Below the pieces are notes generated by a model that saw only the letters and a program-made list of their open reading frames with translations, did not search any database and had not been told where the DNA came from. A DNA stretch of 25,674 nt, from contig CAZLNO010000055.1 of assembly GCA_964561005.1 (NCBI GenBank), forward strand, positions 1-25,674, written 5' to 3'. This document shows positions 15,206 to 22,167 of this stretch, in pieces; within the stretch, counting starts at the first letter, position 1; each line of letters begins with the position of its first letter. The position numbers and the translations under genes were made by a program. Source of the stretch: CAZLNO01 sp964561005 (GTDB lineage: Bacteria; Pseudomonadota; Alphaproteobacteria; Kiloniellales; Rhodovibrionaceae).

Positions 15206-16216
15206 ATGACCGTTCGCGTTGCCATCAACGGTTTCGGCCGCATCGGCCGCATGCTGCTGCGCGCGGCTTACGAGTCCGGGCGACAGGACATCGAGTTCGT
15301 CGCCATCAACGACCTGGCCGACCTGGAGACCAACGCCTTCCTGCTCAAGCACGACAGCGCCCACGGGCCCTTCCCGGGATCGGTCCAGGTGCGCGGCGGC
15401 GGCCTCGACCTGGGGCGCGGCCCGATCAAGTGCGTCAACGAGCCGGACCCGGCGAAGCTGCCGTGGAAGGACCTGGGCGTCGACGTGGCGCTGGAGTGCT
15501 CCGGGCGCTTCACCAGCCGCGACGACGCCGCCAGGCACCTGCAGGCGGGCGCCAAGAAGGTGCTGGTCTCCGCCCCGGCCAAGGGCGCGGATATCACCAT
15601 TGTGATGGGCGTCAACGACGACAGGCTGGAACCCCGCCACGAGGTGATCTCCAACGCCTCCTGCACCACCAACTGCCTGGCCCCCGTGGTCAAGGTGATG
15701 CACGAGACGCTGGGGGTGGAGCGCGGCTACATGACCACGGTGCACGCCTTCACCGGCGACCAGCGCCTGGTCGACACCATGCACAAGGACCCGCGCCGGG
15801 CGCGGGCGGCGGCGCACAACATCATCCCCACCACCACCGGCGCGGCCAAGGCGGTCGCCCTGGTGATGCCGGAGCTGGAGGGCAAGCTGGACGGCACCGC
15901 CATCCGCGTGCCGACGCTCAACGTCTCGCTCATCGACTTCAAGTTCGACGCCGGGCGCGCGACCAGCGTGGAGGAGGTCCAGGGCATCCTGCGCGACGCC
16001 GCGCAGTCCAGCCGGCTCTCCGGCATCCTGGGCCTATCGGAGGAGCCGCTGGTGTCCAGCGACTTCAACCACAACCCCAACTCCTCGACCGTGGACATCA
16101 ACGAGGTCCAGGTGATCGACGGCACGCTGGTCCGGGTGATGTCCTGGTACGACAACGAGTGGGGCTTCTCCAACCGCATGTGCGACGCGGCGGCGGCTAT
16201 CGGCCGGCTGGTGTAG
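15206..16216 (+). CDS. gap: Type I glyceraldehyde-3-phosphate dehydrogenase
   Basis: 336 residues. NAD-binding N-terminus VRVAINGFGRIGRMLLRAAYE; VAINDL with Asp at the end of the second strand, suggesting NAD preference; catalytic C153 in SNASCTTNCLAPV and H180 in TVHAFTGDQRLVDT; and the C-terminal WYDNEWGFSNRM signature. It oxidises glyceraldehyde-3-phosphate to 1,3-bisphosphoglycerate, or the reverse in gluconeogenesis and carbon fixation. The cluster here is tkt - fba(class I) - gap; the common alphaproteobacterial neighbour pgk is absent, and gap is followed directly by a repeat-filled convergent gap. SD is AGAGGA 5 nt before the ATG. Confidence 0.95.
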   Translation: MTVRVAINGFGRIGRMLLRAAYESGRQDIEFVAINDLADLETNAFLLKHDSAHGPFPGSVQVRGGGLDLGRGPIKCVNEPDPAKLPWKDLGVDVALECSGRFTSRDDAARHLQAGAKKVLVSAPAKGADITIVMGVNDDRLEPRHEVISNASCTTNCLAPVVKVMHETLGVERGYMTTVHAFTGDQRLVDTMHKDPRRARAAAHNIIPTTTGAAKAVALVMPELEGKLDGTAIRVPTLNVSLIDFKFDAGRATSVEEVQGILRDAAQSSRLSGILGLSEEPLVSSDFNHNPNSSTVDINEVQVIDGTLVRVMSWYDNEWGFSNRMCDAAAAIGRLV

Positions 16217-16266
16217 GTCTGGCGCGCGGGGGACGGTGCCCTGACGCGTCTGGCAGCGCGTCCCCC

Positions 16267-16300
16267 ATCCTGACCTTCCCCCCATCCTGACCTTCCCCCC
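16267..16300. repeat. Exact 17-bp tandem duplication inside the repeat element
   Basis: The unit ATCCTGACCTTCCCCCC occurs twice without change at 16267-16283 and 16284-16300. Copy A of the element (read on its - strand) has this segment only once, so the duplication is specific to this copy and probably arose by replication slippage at the hairpin. Confidence 0.9.
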
Positions 16301-16313
16301 TATGGGGGGAAGG
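16291..16313. terminator. Strong hairpin downstream of gap, probable bidirectional terminator
   Basis: CCTTCCCCCC (16291-16300) pairs perfectly over 10 bp with GGGGGGAAGG (16304-16313) around a TAT loop. It stands 75 bp after gap and faces ubiK from the other side. No U-tract is present, so intrinsic termination is uncertain. Confidence 0.5.
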
Positions 16314-16467
16314 GACCGGGGCTGAGTTGACGCGGATATTCGTGACGGTATTCCCTTCCCGCTCGGGGAAGGGATTGGGCCGTGCCGGTCATGAAGGCTT
16401 CAGTCTTGTCCCTCCCTTTCGGGGAGGGCCAGGGAGGGGGACGCGGCCGTGAGGGCGCGTCATCGGT

Positions 16468-16845
16468 CTACGCCTGCTCACCGCCGTCGCCCGCCTGGCC
16501 AGTGTTGCCTGTCTTGCCGGACGCCTTCCCGCCGCCCTTGCGCGTGGCGGATTTCGCGGCCGCGGCCTTCGGCGCGGCGGCGGGCCTGGCCGACTCCAGC
16601 TCGGCCAGGCGGGCTTCCAGCTTTTCCAGGCGCTCGGCCATCGCCTCCTGCTCCTCGCGGGCCTTCTGCGCCATGGCGTAGACGACCTCGTAGTCCTCGC
16701 GGGTGACCAGGTCCATCTGCTGGATCACACGCTCGAACTGCTCGCGCAGCCGCGCCTCCACCTCGCCGCGCATGCCGGCGGCGACGCCCAGCGCCCCGCT
16801 GGCCACGCGTGCAAGGTCGTCGAGCAGGCGGCTCTGGCTTTGCAT
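16468..16845 (-). CDS. ubiK: UbiK/BMFP-family accessory factor (YqiC-like)
   Basis: 125 residues from the ATG at 16845-16843, with AGGAGA upstream. The core MRGEVEARLREQFERVIQQMDLVTREDYEVVYAMAQKAREEQEAMAERLEKLEARLAEL is the membrane-fusogenic/BMFP domain: an amphipathic segment then a coiled coil at about 55-86 that trimerises. UbiK binds UbiJ and phospholipid and supports aerobic ubiquinone synthesis in enterobacteria. Residues 88-125 are a low-complexity Ala/Lys/Gly tail, common in alphaproteobacterial members. The gene is divergent from lgt, an arrangement repeated in Rhodospirillales. The open frame upstream to 16998 overlaps the lgt leader and is not used. Confidence 0.87.
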   Translation of the reverse strand: MQSQSRLLDDLARVASGALGVAAGMRGEVEARLREQFERVIQQMDLVTREDYEVVYAMAQKAREEQEAMAERLEKLEARLAELESARPAAAPKAAAAKSATRKGGGKASGKTGNTGQAGDGGEQA

Positions 16846-16934
16846 GGCCGTCGTCTCCTCTCGGTCGGGAATGATGAAGCGAACCGCAAGGAGTATGGGC
16901 CGCGCCCGGTTCGCCATCAAGCCGGGCGTCGGCC

Positions 16935-16964
16935 TTGCCCGCGGCGACTCGCGCGCCCTATAAC
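16935..16964 (+). promoter_or_regulatory. Candidate sigma-70 promoter for lgt
   Basis: TTGCCC (16935-16940) and TATAAC (16959-16964) are separated by 18 nt; they match the TTGACA/TATAAT consensus at 4 and 5 of 6 bases. The expected start site would be near 16971, giving a leader of about 26 nt before the lgt ATG, with GAGGAG inside it. Confidence 0.42.
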
Positions 16965-16996
16965 GGCCGCGCCATTGAGGAGAAGCGACCGACGCC

Positions 16997-17803
16997 ATGC
17001 TGCTGACCCTGCCCTACCCCCAGATCGATCCCGTGGCCATCGAGCTGGGGCCGCTGGCGATCCGCTGGTATGCCCTGGCCTACATCCTGGGCCTGGTGCT
17101 GGGCTGGCGCTACTGCCGCGCGCTCACCGCGAAGTCGCCGGCGCGCGCGCTGAACGCCGAGGCCTTCGACGACTTCCTGGTTTGGGCCACGCTGGGCGTC
17201 ATCCTGGGCGGGCGCCTGGGTTACGTGGTGTTTTACCAGCCGGGCTTCTACCTCGACCACCCGCTGCAAATCCTGCAGCTCTGGGAGGGCGGCATGGCTT
17301 TCCACGGCGGGCTGCTGGGCGTGGCGGCGGCGATTGTCCTGTTCGCGTGGCGGCGCGGCGTCCCGGCGCTGGCGCTGGCCGACATCGTGGCCTGCGCCGC
17401 GCCCATCGGCCTGCTGCTCGGGCGCCTCGCCAACTTCGTCAACGGGGAGCTGTTCGGCCGGCCGGCGCCGGGCGTGCCCTGGGCGATGGTGTTCCCGCGC
17501 GGCGGCGAGGTGCCGCGCCATCCCAGCCAGCTTTACGAGGCCTTCCTGGAGGGGCTGGTGCTGCTGATCGTGCTTTACGTCGTGCAGCGGCGCGGCGGGC
17601 TGCAAACGACGGGGCTGGCCGTGGGGGTCTTCCTGGCCGGCTACGGCACGGCCCGCTTCATCGCCGAGTTCTTCCGCGCGCCAGACGCCTTCCTGGGCTT
17701 CCTCAGCTTCGGCACCACGATGGGCCAGCTTCTCTCGCTGCCGATGATCCTGGCCGGCGCCGGCCTGATCGCCTGGGCCCGGCGCCGCACGCGCACGGCA
17801 TGA
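16997..17803 (+). CDS. lgt: Prolipoprotein diacylglyceryl transferase
   Basis: 268 residues with seven hydrophobic segments. It begins LPYPQIDPVAIELGPLAIRWYALAYILG and shows GGRLGYVVFY, the essential FHGGLLG, and the Lgt signature GRLANFVNGELFGRP with its conserved arginine, then HPSQLYEAFLEG and RFIAEFFRAPD. Lgt moves diacylglycerol from phosphatidylglycerol to the lipobox cysteine of prolipoproteins in the inner membrane; the lipoprotein encoded at 21235-22152 would be a substrate. It is the first gene of an operon-like run: its stop overlaps the midA start by 4 bp (ATGA). Confidence 0.95.
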   Translation: MLLTLPYPQIDPVAIELGPLAIRWYALAYILGLVLGWRYCRALTAKSPARALNAEAFDDFLVWATLGVILGGRLGYVVFYQPGFYLDHPLQILQLWEGGMAFHGGLLGVAAAIVLFAWRRGVPALALADIVACAAPIGLLLGRLANFVNGELFGRPAPGVPWAMVFPRGGEVPRHPSQLYEAFLEGLVLLIVLYVVQRRGGLQTTGLAVGVFLAGYGTARFIAEFFRAPDAFLGFLSFGTTMGQLLSLPMILAGAGLIAWARRRTRTA

Positions 17804-18906
17804 GCACGGAGGTCGCCCGGCGCCTGAAACGGCGCATCGCCCGCGACGGCCCGATCAGCGTGGCCGCCTACATGGCCGAGGTGCTGGCCCACCCCGCCCA
17901 CGGCTATTACGCCACGCGCGACCCCTTCGGCGCCGCCGGCGATTTCGTCACCGCGCCGGAGATCAGCCAGATGTTCGGCGAGCTGCTGGGCCTGTGGTGC
18001 GCCGAGGCCTGGCAGCGCCTGGGCCGCCCCGACCCGGTGATCCTCGCCGAGCTGGGTCCGGGCCGCGGCACGCTGATGGCCGACGCCCTGCGGGCCGCGA
18101 GGATGGCGCCCGGCTTTCGCGAGGCGCTGCGCGTGCACCTGGTCGAGATCAGCCCGGTCCTGCGCGAGAAGCAGCGGGAAAACCTGCCCGATGTCGAGGC
18201 GTCCTGGCACGAGGCGCCGCACGAGCTGCCCGAGGGTCCGCTGCTGCTGATCGCCAACGAGTTTTTCGACGCCCTGCCCATCCGCCAGTTCGAGAGGACG
18301 CCGCGCGGCTGGTGCGAGCGCATGGTGGGGCACGACCCCGAGGCCGACCGCCTTGCCTTCGCGCTCGCCCCGCCCAGTCCCCAGGCCGCCGCCTATGTGC
18401 CGGAGTCGCTGCGCCACGCCCCGCCCGGCGCCATGGTCGAGGTCTCGCCCGCGGCCATCTCCCTCGCCGCCGAGCTGGGGCGGCGCATCGCCGCGCACGG
18501 CGGCGCGGCGCTGATCGTCGACTACGGCCGCGCCGCGCCGAAGGCGGAGGCGACCCTGCAGGCCGTACGCCGCCACGATCGCGCCGACGTCCTGGCCGAC
18601 CCCGGCGAGGCCGACCTGACCGCGCACGTGGACTTTCCCCTGCTGGCCCGCGCGCTGGCCGAGGCGGGTGCGGCGGTGCACGGCCCGGTGCCGCAGGCCG
18701 ACTTCCTCAAGGGCCTGGGCATCGAAGCGCGGGCGGCCGTCCTGAAGCGCCACGCCACCGCGCGGCAGGCGGCGCGGATCGACACGGCGCTGCACCGGCT
18801 GACGGACCCGCAGCAGATGGGTAGGCTGTTCAAGGTTCTGGGCGCCGTCCCGTCCGGCTTCGGCACGCCGGCGGGCTTCCCGGAACCGGCCGCCCCGGGC
18901 TCCTGA
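17800..18906 (+). CDS. MidA/NDUFAF7-type SAM-dependent methyltransferase
   Basis: 368 residues from the ATG overlapping the lgt stop. Visible motifs: ISVAAYMAEVLAHPAHGYYATRDPFGAAGDFVTAPEISQMFGELLG at the N-terminus, the SAM loop LAELGPGRGTLMAD, LVEISPVLREKQ, LLIANEFFDALPIRQFE, and GGAALIVDYGR. This is the DUF185 family; the human member NDUFAF7 methylates an arginine of complex I subunit NDUFS2, and bacterial members are presumed to act on the homologous NuoD or related proteins. The frame is open upstream into lgt but the 4-bp overlap and the conserved N-terminus fix the start. It is followed 21 bp later by pgeF. Confidence 0.92.
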   Translation: MSTEVARRLKRRIARDGPISVAAYMAEVLAHPAHGYYATRDPFGAAGDFVTAPEISQMFGELLGLWCAEAWQRLGRPDPVILAELGPGRGTLMADALRAARMAPGFREALRVHLVEISPVLREKQRENLPDVEASWHEAPHELPEGPLLLIANEFFDALPIRQFERTPRGWCERMVGHDPEADRLAFALAPPSPQAAAYVPESLRHAPPGAMVEVSPAAISLAAELGRRIAAHGGAALIVDYGRAAPKAEATLQAVRRHDRADVLADPGEADLTAHVDFPLLARALAEAGAAVHGPVPQADFLKGLGIEARAAVLKRHATARQAARIDTALHRLTDPQQMGRLFKVLGAVPSGFGTPAGFPEPAAPGS

Positions 18907-18927
18907 CAGGCGAAAGGCGAACAGCCC

Positions 18928-19716
18928 ATGTCCGACGCCGCCCCGCCGATGCTGACGATCGGCACCTTCAATGCGCTGAGCCGCGTCCGCCACGCCTTCT
19001 TCACCCGCCGGGGCGGGATCAGCGCGGGCATCTATGCATCGCTGAACTGCGGCCCCGGCTCGCAGGACGCTCGCGATTGCGTGCTGGAGAACCGGCGGCG
19101 GGCGCTGGCGGCGCTGGACCTCCCGGAGGACCGGCTGGCGACGGTGCGCCAGATCCACTCCGCCGAGGCGGTCGCCGTCACCGAGCCCTGGCCGATCGGC
19201 GGGGCGCCGCGGGCCGACGCCCTGGTCACGGCGCGGGCGGGCCTGGCGCTCGGCGTGCTGACCGCCGACTGCGCGCCGGTGCTGCTGGCCGACACCGGCG
19301 CCGGCGTGGTCGGCGCCGCCCATGCCGGCTGGCGCGGCGCGCTGAGCGGCGTGCTGGAGGCGGTCGTGGACGCGATGGAAGGCCTGGGCGCCCGCCGGCG
19401 GCATGTCGTGGCCGGCATCGGCCCCTGCATCGGCAAGGGCGCCTACGAGGTCGGGCCGGAGTTCCCCCAGCCTTTTCTGGAGCAGGACCAGGCCAACGGC
19501 GACTTCTTCGTCGCGGCGTCGCGGCCGGGGCACTTCCTGTTCGACCTCCGGGGCTATGCCGCCCGCCGTCTGGCCGGCTTCGGCCTGGCCGACGTGCAGA
19601 CCCTGCCCTGCGACACCTACGGGGAGAAAGCGCGCTTCTTCAGCCATCGCCGCGCGCGCCACCGGGGGGAAGACGACTACGGCCGCATGCTGTCGGCCAT
19701 CTATCTGGAGCCCTGA
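18928..19716 (+). CDS. pgeF: Peptidoglycan editing factor PgeF (YfiH, multicopper-type laccase domain)
   Basis: 262 residues. The zinc/catalytic triad of the YfiH/YlmD family is H77 (VRQIHSAE), C115 (TADCAPVLL) and H132 (AAHAGWRGALSG), with the further signature AGIGPCIGKGAYEVG. The family was shown in E. coli to remove mis-incorporated L-serine from peptidoglycan precursors, and other members are purine nucleosidases/adenosine deaminases. It sits in the lgt - midA - pgeF order typical of Rhodospirillales. Only a weak SD (AAAGG) is seen. The length fits the family. Confidence 0.93.
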   Translation: MSDAAPPMLTIGTFNALSRVRHAFFTRRGGISAGIYASLNCGPGSQDARDCVLENRRRALAALDLPEDRLATVRQIHSAEAVAVTEPWPIGGAPRADALVTARAGLALGVLTADCAPVLLADTGAGVVGAAHAGWRGALSGVLEAVVDAMEGLGARRRHVVAGIGPCIGKGAYEVGPEFPQPFLEQDQANGDFFVAASRPGHFLFDLRGYAARRLAGFGLADVQTLPCDTYGEKARFFSHRRARHRGEDDYGRMLSAIYLEP

Positions 19717-19728
19717 ACCCAAGCGAAA

Positions 19729-19741
19729 GGAGGACACCTCC
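19729..19741 (+). promoter_or_regulatory. Shine-Dalgarno caught in a small hairpin before the M24 gene
   Basis: AAAGGAGG is the best ribosome binding site for the 19747 start, but its GGAGG (19729-19733) can pair perfectly with CCTCC (19737-19741) across a 3-nt loop. The SD-to-ATG distance is 13 nt when unfolded, which is long. The stem could damp translation or shorten the effective spacing. Confidence 0.45.
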
Positions 19742-19746
19742 CGCCC

Positions 19747-20904
19747 ATGGCCCTGCACTTCACCCGCGAGGAGTTCGCCGGGCGCCGCCGCCAGGCCTGC
19801 GCCGCGCTGGAGGCGGCGGGTCTCGACGGCCTGCTGTGCTTTCGCCAGGAGAGCATGTACTGGCTGACCGGCTACGACACCTTCGGCTACGTCTTCTTCC
19901 AGTGCCTCTACCTGGGCGCGGACGGGCGGACGATGCTGCTGACCCGCGCGCCCGACCTGCGCCAGGCCTGGCTGACCTCGATCGTCGAGGACGTGCGGGT
20001 GTGGGAGGACCGCGAGGACGCCGATCCGGCGGAGCAGCTTCGCGAGGTGCTGCGCGAACTGGGCTGCGCCGGCCGGCGGCTGGGGGTGGAGTACGACGCC
20101 TACGGCCTGACGGCGCGCAACGGCAAACGGCTAGAGGCGGCGCTGGACGGCTTCGCGCGACTGAGCGACGCCTCGACGTTGGTCAGCCGCCTGCGCGTGG
20201 TGAAAAGCCCGGCGGAGCTGACCTGTGTCCGCCGGGCCGCCGCCCTGGGCGACGCGGCTTTCGAGGCGGCGGCGGAGGTCGTCGCGCCCGGCGCCTTCGA
20301 GGGCGACATTCTGGCGGCCATGCAGGGCGCCGTGTTCAAGGGCGGCGGCGACTACTCCGGCAACGAGTTCATTATCGGGTCCGGCGACCACGCGCTGCTC
20401 TGCCGCTACCAGGTCGGCCGCCGACACCTGGGCGAGACCGACCAGCTCACGCTGGAGTGGGCCGGGGTCTACCGGCGCTATCACGCCGCCCTGATGCGCA
20501 CGCTGCGGGTCGGCGGCCAGCCGCCCGACCGGCAGCGGGAGATGGCCGCGGTGGCCCACGACGCCATCCGGGCGGTGGAGGAGATGCTGCGCCCCGGCAA
20601 CACCTTCGGCGAGGCCTTCGCCGCGCACGTCGAGGTGCTGGACCGCGCCGGCTATCAGGCCCACCGCCTGAACGCCTGCGGCTATTCGCTGGGCACGACC
20701 TTCGCGCCCAACTGGATGGACTGGCCGATGCTTTACCGCGACAACCCGGTGGTCATCCAGCCGGGCATGGTGATCTTCGTGCACATCATCATCATGGACA
20801 GCGACCGGGGCTTGGCGATGTGCCCGGGACGCACCAGCTTGGTGACCGAGGGCGGGGCACAGCCGCTGTCCCGGCTGCCGCTGGAATTCCCGGTCTTCGC
20901 CTGA
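19747..20904 (+). CDS. Creatinase/aminopeptidase P-fold (M24) protein lacking metal ligands
   Basis: 385 residues: a creatinase N-terminal domain (FTREEFAGRRRQACAALEAAGLDGLLCF ... WLTGYDTFGYVFFQC) and a pita-bread M24 domain from about 155. Aligning by eye to PepP, the five metal ligands D, D, H, E, E correspond to E237, A248, Y313, H346 and G361, so no binuclear metal site can form, and the usual PepP substrate histidine becomes R220. Metal-free members such as creatinase show that the fold can hydrolyse C-N bonds without metal, so this is probably a metal-independent amidinohydrolase-like enzyme of unknown substrate, not an Xaa-Pro peptidase. Sequence otherwise looks intact and under constraint (NACGYSLGTTFAPNWMDWP). 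It follows pgeF by 30 bp. Confidence 0.85.
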   Translation: MALHFTREEFAGRRRQACAALEAAGLDGLLCFRQESMYWLTGYDTFGYVFFQCLYLGADGRTMLLTRAPDLRQAWLTSIVEDVRVWEDREDADPAEQLREVLRELGCAGRRLGVEYDAYGLTARNGKRLEAALDGFARLSDASTLVSRLRVVKSPAELTCVRRAAALGDAAFEAAAEVVAPGAFEGDILAAMQGAVFKGGGDYSGNEFIIGSGDHALLCRYQVGRRHLGETDQLTLEWAGVYRRYHAALMRTLRVGGQPPDRQREMAAVAHDAIRAVEEMLRPGNTFGEAFAAHVEVLDRAGYQAHRLNACGYSLGTTFAPNWMDWPMLYRDNPVVIQPGMVIFVHIIIMDSDRGLAMCPGRTSLVTEGGAQPLSRLPLEFPVFA

Positions 20905-20950
20905 TACCCGAGTCCTGATACCTGACGCCCGACGCCCCGGATGCCCGGTC

Positions 20951-21019
20951 ATGCCGCACATCATCCTGTTCAGCGCCTTCCTGATGCTGGGTCTGCTGGC
21001 CACCTGCGCGCTGCTATGA
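20951..21019 (+). CDS. Possible 22-residue hydrophobic peptide
   Basis: ATG at 20951 to TGA at 21019 encodes a short peptide starting MPHIILFSAF, almost entirely Leu/Ile/Phe/Ala with one Cys, like a single transmembrane helix. No Shine-Dalgarno is visible and the length gives little statistical support. It lies in the repeat-rich gap between the M24 gene and the lipoprotein gene. Confidence 0.2.
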   Translation: MPHIILFSAFLMLGLLATCALL

Positions 21020-21060
21020 GGCGCGGAGCCAATGCGTGGACGCGTGAACCGGCATGGGCG

Positions 21061-21151
21061 GCGGGGCGTGGGCTTGCCCGCGCCCCGAACGTTTCGCCCC
21101 GCCCTCGCCGAAAACGTTCCGGTCGGGGGCAAGCCCCCGACCGGCCAAGGT
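21061..21151 (+). repeat. Family 2 direct repeat, copy A
   Basis: About 91 bp, matching 22168-22260 in the same orientation with substitutions and small length changes; the last 19 bases (AGCCCCCGACCGGCCAAGGT in copy B) are nearly identical. Inside it are a gapped palindrome GAACGTTT (21087-21094) ... AAACGTTC (21112-21119) and a perfect hairpin GGTCGGGGGC/GCCCCCGACC (21121-21142, 2-nt loop). Copy A keeps both palindromes intact. Confidence 0.85.
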
Positions 21152-21160
21152 TCCCTCGGG

Positions 21161-21231
21161 TTCACGCTTCGACAGGCTCAGGGTGAGGATCGAAGCGAGT
21201 CGCCCTCATGCTGAGCCTGTCGAAGCATGAA
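21161..21231. repeat. Family 3 palindromic repeat (TTCGACAGGCTCAG type)
   Basis: GCTTCGACAGGCTCAG (21166-21181) is repeated as its exact reverse complement at 21211-21226, and the similarity extends to about 27 bp per arm. This is the well-known interspersed palindrome of many alphaproteobacterial genomes whose right arm can be read as MLSLSKH. Here that reading starts at 21208 and runs in frame into the lipoprotein gene. Confidence 0.9.
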
Positions 21232-21234
21232 TTC

Positions 21235-22152
21235 GTGACGGCGTTACGGTTCGCCACGGTCGGCCGCGCGCGGCGCCTGTGCCTCCTGGCCGCCGTGCTG
21301 GCGCTGGCCGCCTGCGGTCCGCTGCCGCGTCCCTTTCAGCCGGAGGAGAAGGGCGACAACGCGCTGCTGCTGCTGCCCGACCGCACGGGCATCGCCGTCT
21401 CGCCGGCCACCGGCCTCGCACCCGCCGGCGACGGCCGCCTGGCCGCCGCCATGGCCGGGGCCCTGCGCAAGGAGAACGTGCCGGCCAGCGTCGGCGCCGG
21501 CAACAGCGAGACGCACTGGCTGCTCGCCGACGTGCGGCAGCTCGGCCAGGTGGCAGGGGTACTGCGCCTGCGGCTGACCTGGGAGCTCTACGACGCCGAG
21601 GGTGCCCCGGTGGGCAGCCAGACCCAGACCGTCGCCGTGGCCGAGCGCGCCTGGCGGGACGGCGACGCCGAGGCGCTGGGCGAGATCGTCCGCCGGGCGG
21701 CGCCGCGCATCGCCGCGATGATCCAGGCTCCGGCGGTGCGCGAGGCGGAACTGGCCGGCTATCCGCCGGGCACCCGCGTCGTGGTGGCGCGCGTCACCGG
21801 CGAGCCCGGCGCGGCCGCGCGCGCCCTCACCGGCGCCATGACCGCCGAGCTGCGCGAGCGCCGCCTGCCGCTGGCCGACCGGGCACAGCCCGGCGATGTC
21901 GTGGTGACCGGCCGCGTCACGCTGGGCGAGGCCGAGGCCGGCGCGCGGCCGATCGAAGTCGTCTGGACGGTCCAGCGCCAGGGCGGGGAGGCGCCGCTGG
22001 GCGACCTGCGCCAGGCGAACAGCGTGCCGCAGGCGCAGCTCGACCAGGGCTGGGCGCGCCTGGGCGGCCTCATCGCCCAGGCCGCCGCCCCCGGCGTCCT
22101 GCAAGTTCTGGAACAGGCGGCGCCGGACAACGGGGCCGAAGCCGGGCAATAG
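21235..22152 (+). CDS. Uncharacterised outer-envelope lipoprotein
   Basis: About 305 residues from a GTG at 21235; a GTG at 21259 is equally possible and gives a more classical signal peptide, while the ATG at 21208 belongs to the palindromic repeat. The signal is GRARRLCLLAAVLALAAC with lipobox LAA-C (Cys27 from 21235). The mature protein has two similar-sized halves: one around DGRLAAAMAGALRKENVPASVG ... LRLTWELYDAEGAPVGSQTQ, the other from GTRVVVARVTGEPGAAARALTGAMTAELRERRLPLADRAQPGDVVVTGRV to IEVVWTVQRQ. The repeated pattern of a helix then a strand suggests a duplicated alpha/beta domain. I do not recognise a family. A lipoprotein in this position before prs is common in Rhodospirillales as I know them, but its role is unknown. 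The gene is bracketed by family 2 repeats. Confidence 0.78.
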   Translation: MTALRFATVGRARRLCLLAAVLALAACGPLPRPFQPEEKGDNALLLLPDRTGIAVSPATGLAPAGDGRLAAAMAGALRKENVPASVGAGNSETHWLLADVRQLGQVAGVLRLRLTWELYDAEGAPVGSQTQTVAVAERAWRDGDAEALGEIVRRAAPRIAAMIQAPAVREAELAGYPPGTRVVVARVTGEPGAAARALTGAMTAELRERRLPLADRAQPGDVVVTGRVTLGEAEAGARPIEVVWTVQRQGGEAPLGDLRQANSVPQAQLDQGWARLGGLIAQAAAPGVLQVLEQAAPDNGAEAGQ

Positions 22153-22167
22153 CCAAGGCCATCCGGC

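Larger units (their letters stand above)
16238..16464. repeat. Composite inverted repeat in the gap/ubiK convergent gap (family 1, copy B)
   Basis: The left arm 16238-16266 matches the copy A arms of the panE/IOR gap (about 27 of 29 to the common pattern). The right arm around 16436-16464 is an inverted, more diverged version. Between them stand three hairpins: 16291-16313 (10-bp stem), 16353-16373 (8-bp stem CCCTTCCC/GGGAAGGG) and 16410-16428 (7-bp stem CCCTCCC/GGGAGGG), plus an exact 17-bp tandem duplication. The element fills the whole gap between the gap stop and the ubiK stop. Confidence 0.85.
20905..21234. other. 330-bp gap made mostly of repeats
   Basis: From left to right it holds a short stretch with two copies of CTGATACC just after the M24 stop, the possible 22-residue peptide, family 2 repeat copy A (21061-21151) and the family 3 palindrome (21161-21231). 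No clear promoter was found for the lipoprotein gene, so the palindrome may have displaced its original leader. Confidence 0.7.

Noticed and set aside
16291..16428. Array of similar hairpins considered as a CRISPR
   Set aside because: Units differ in sequence and spacing, spacers are not of uniform length, and no cas gene is near; they belong to an extragenic palindromic repeat.
21208..21234. ATG 21208 as the lipoprotein start
   Set aside because: It lies in the right arm of a known interspersed palindrome, so its residues reflect the repeat rather than the protein family; kept only as an alternative.
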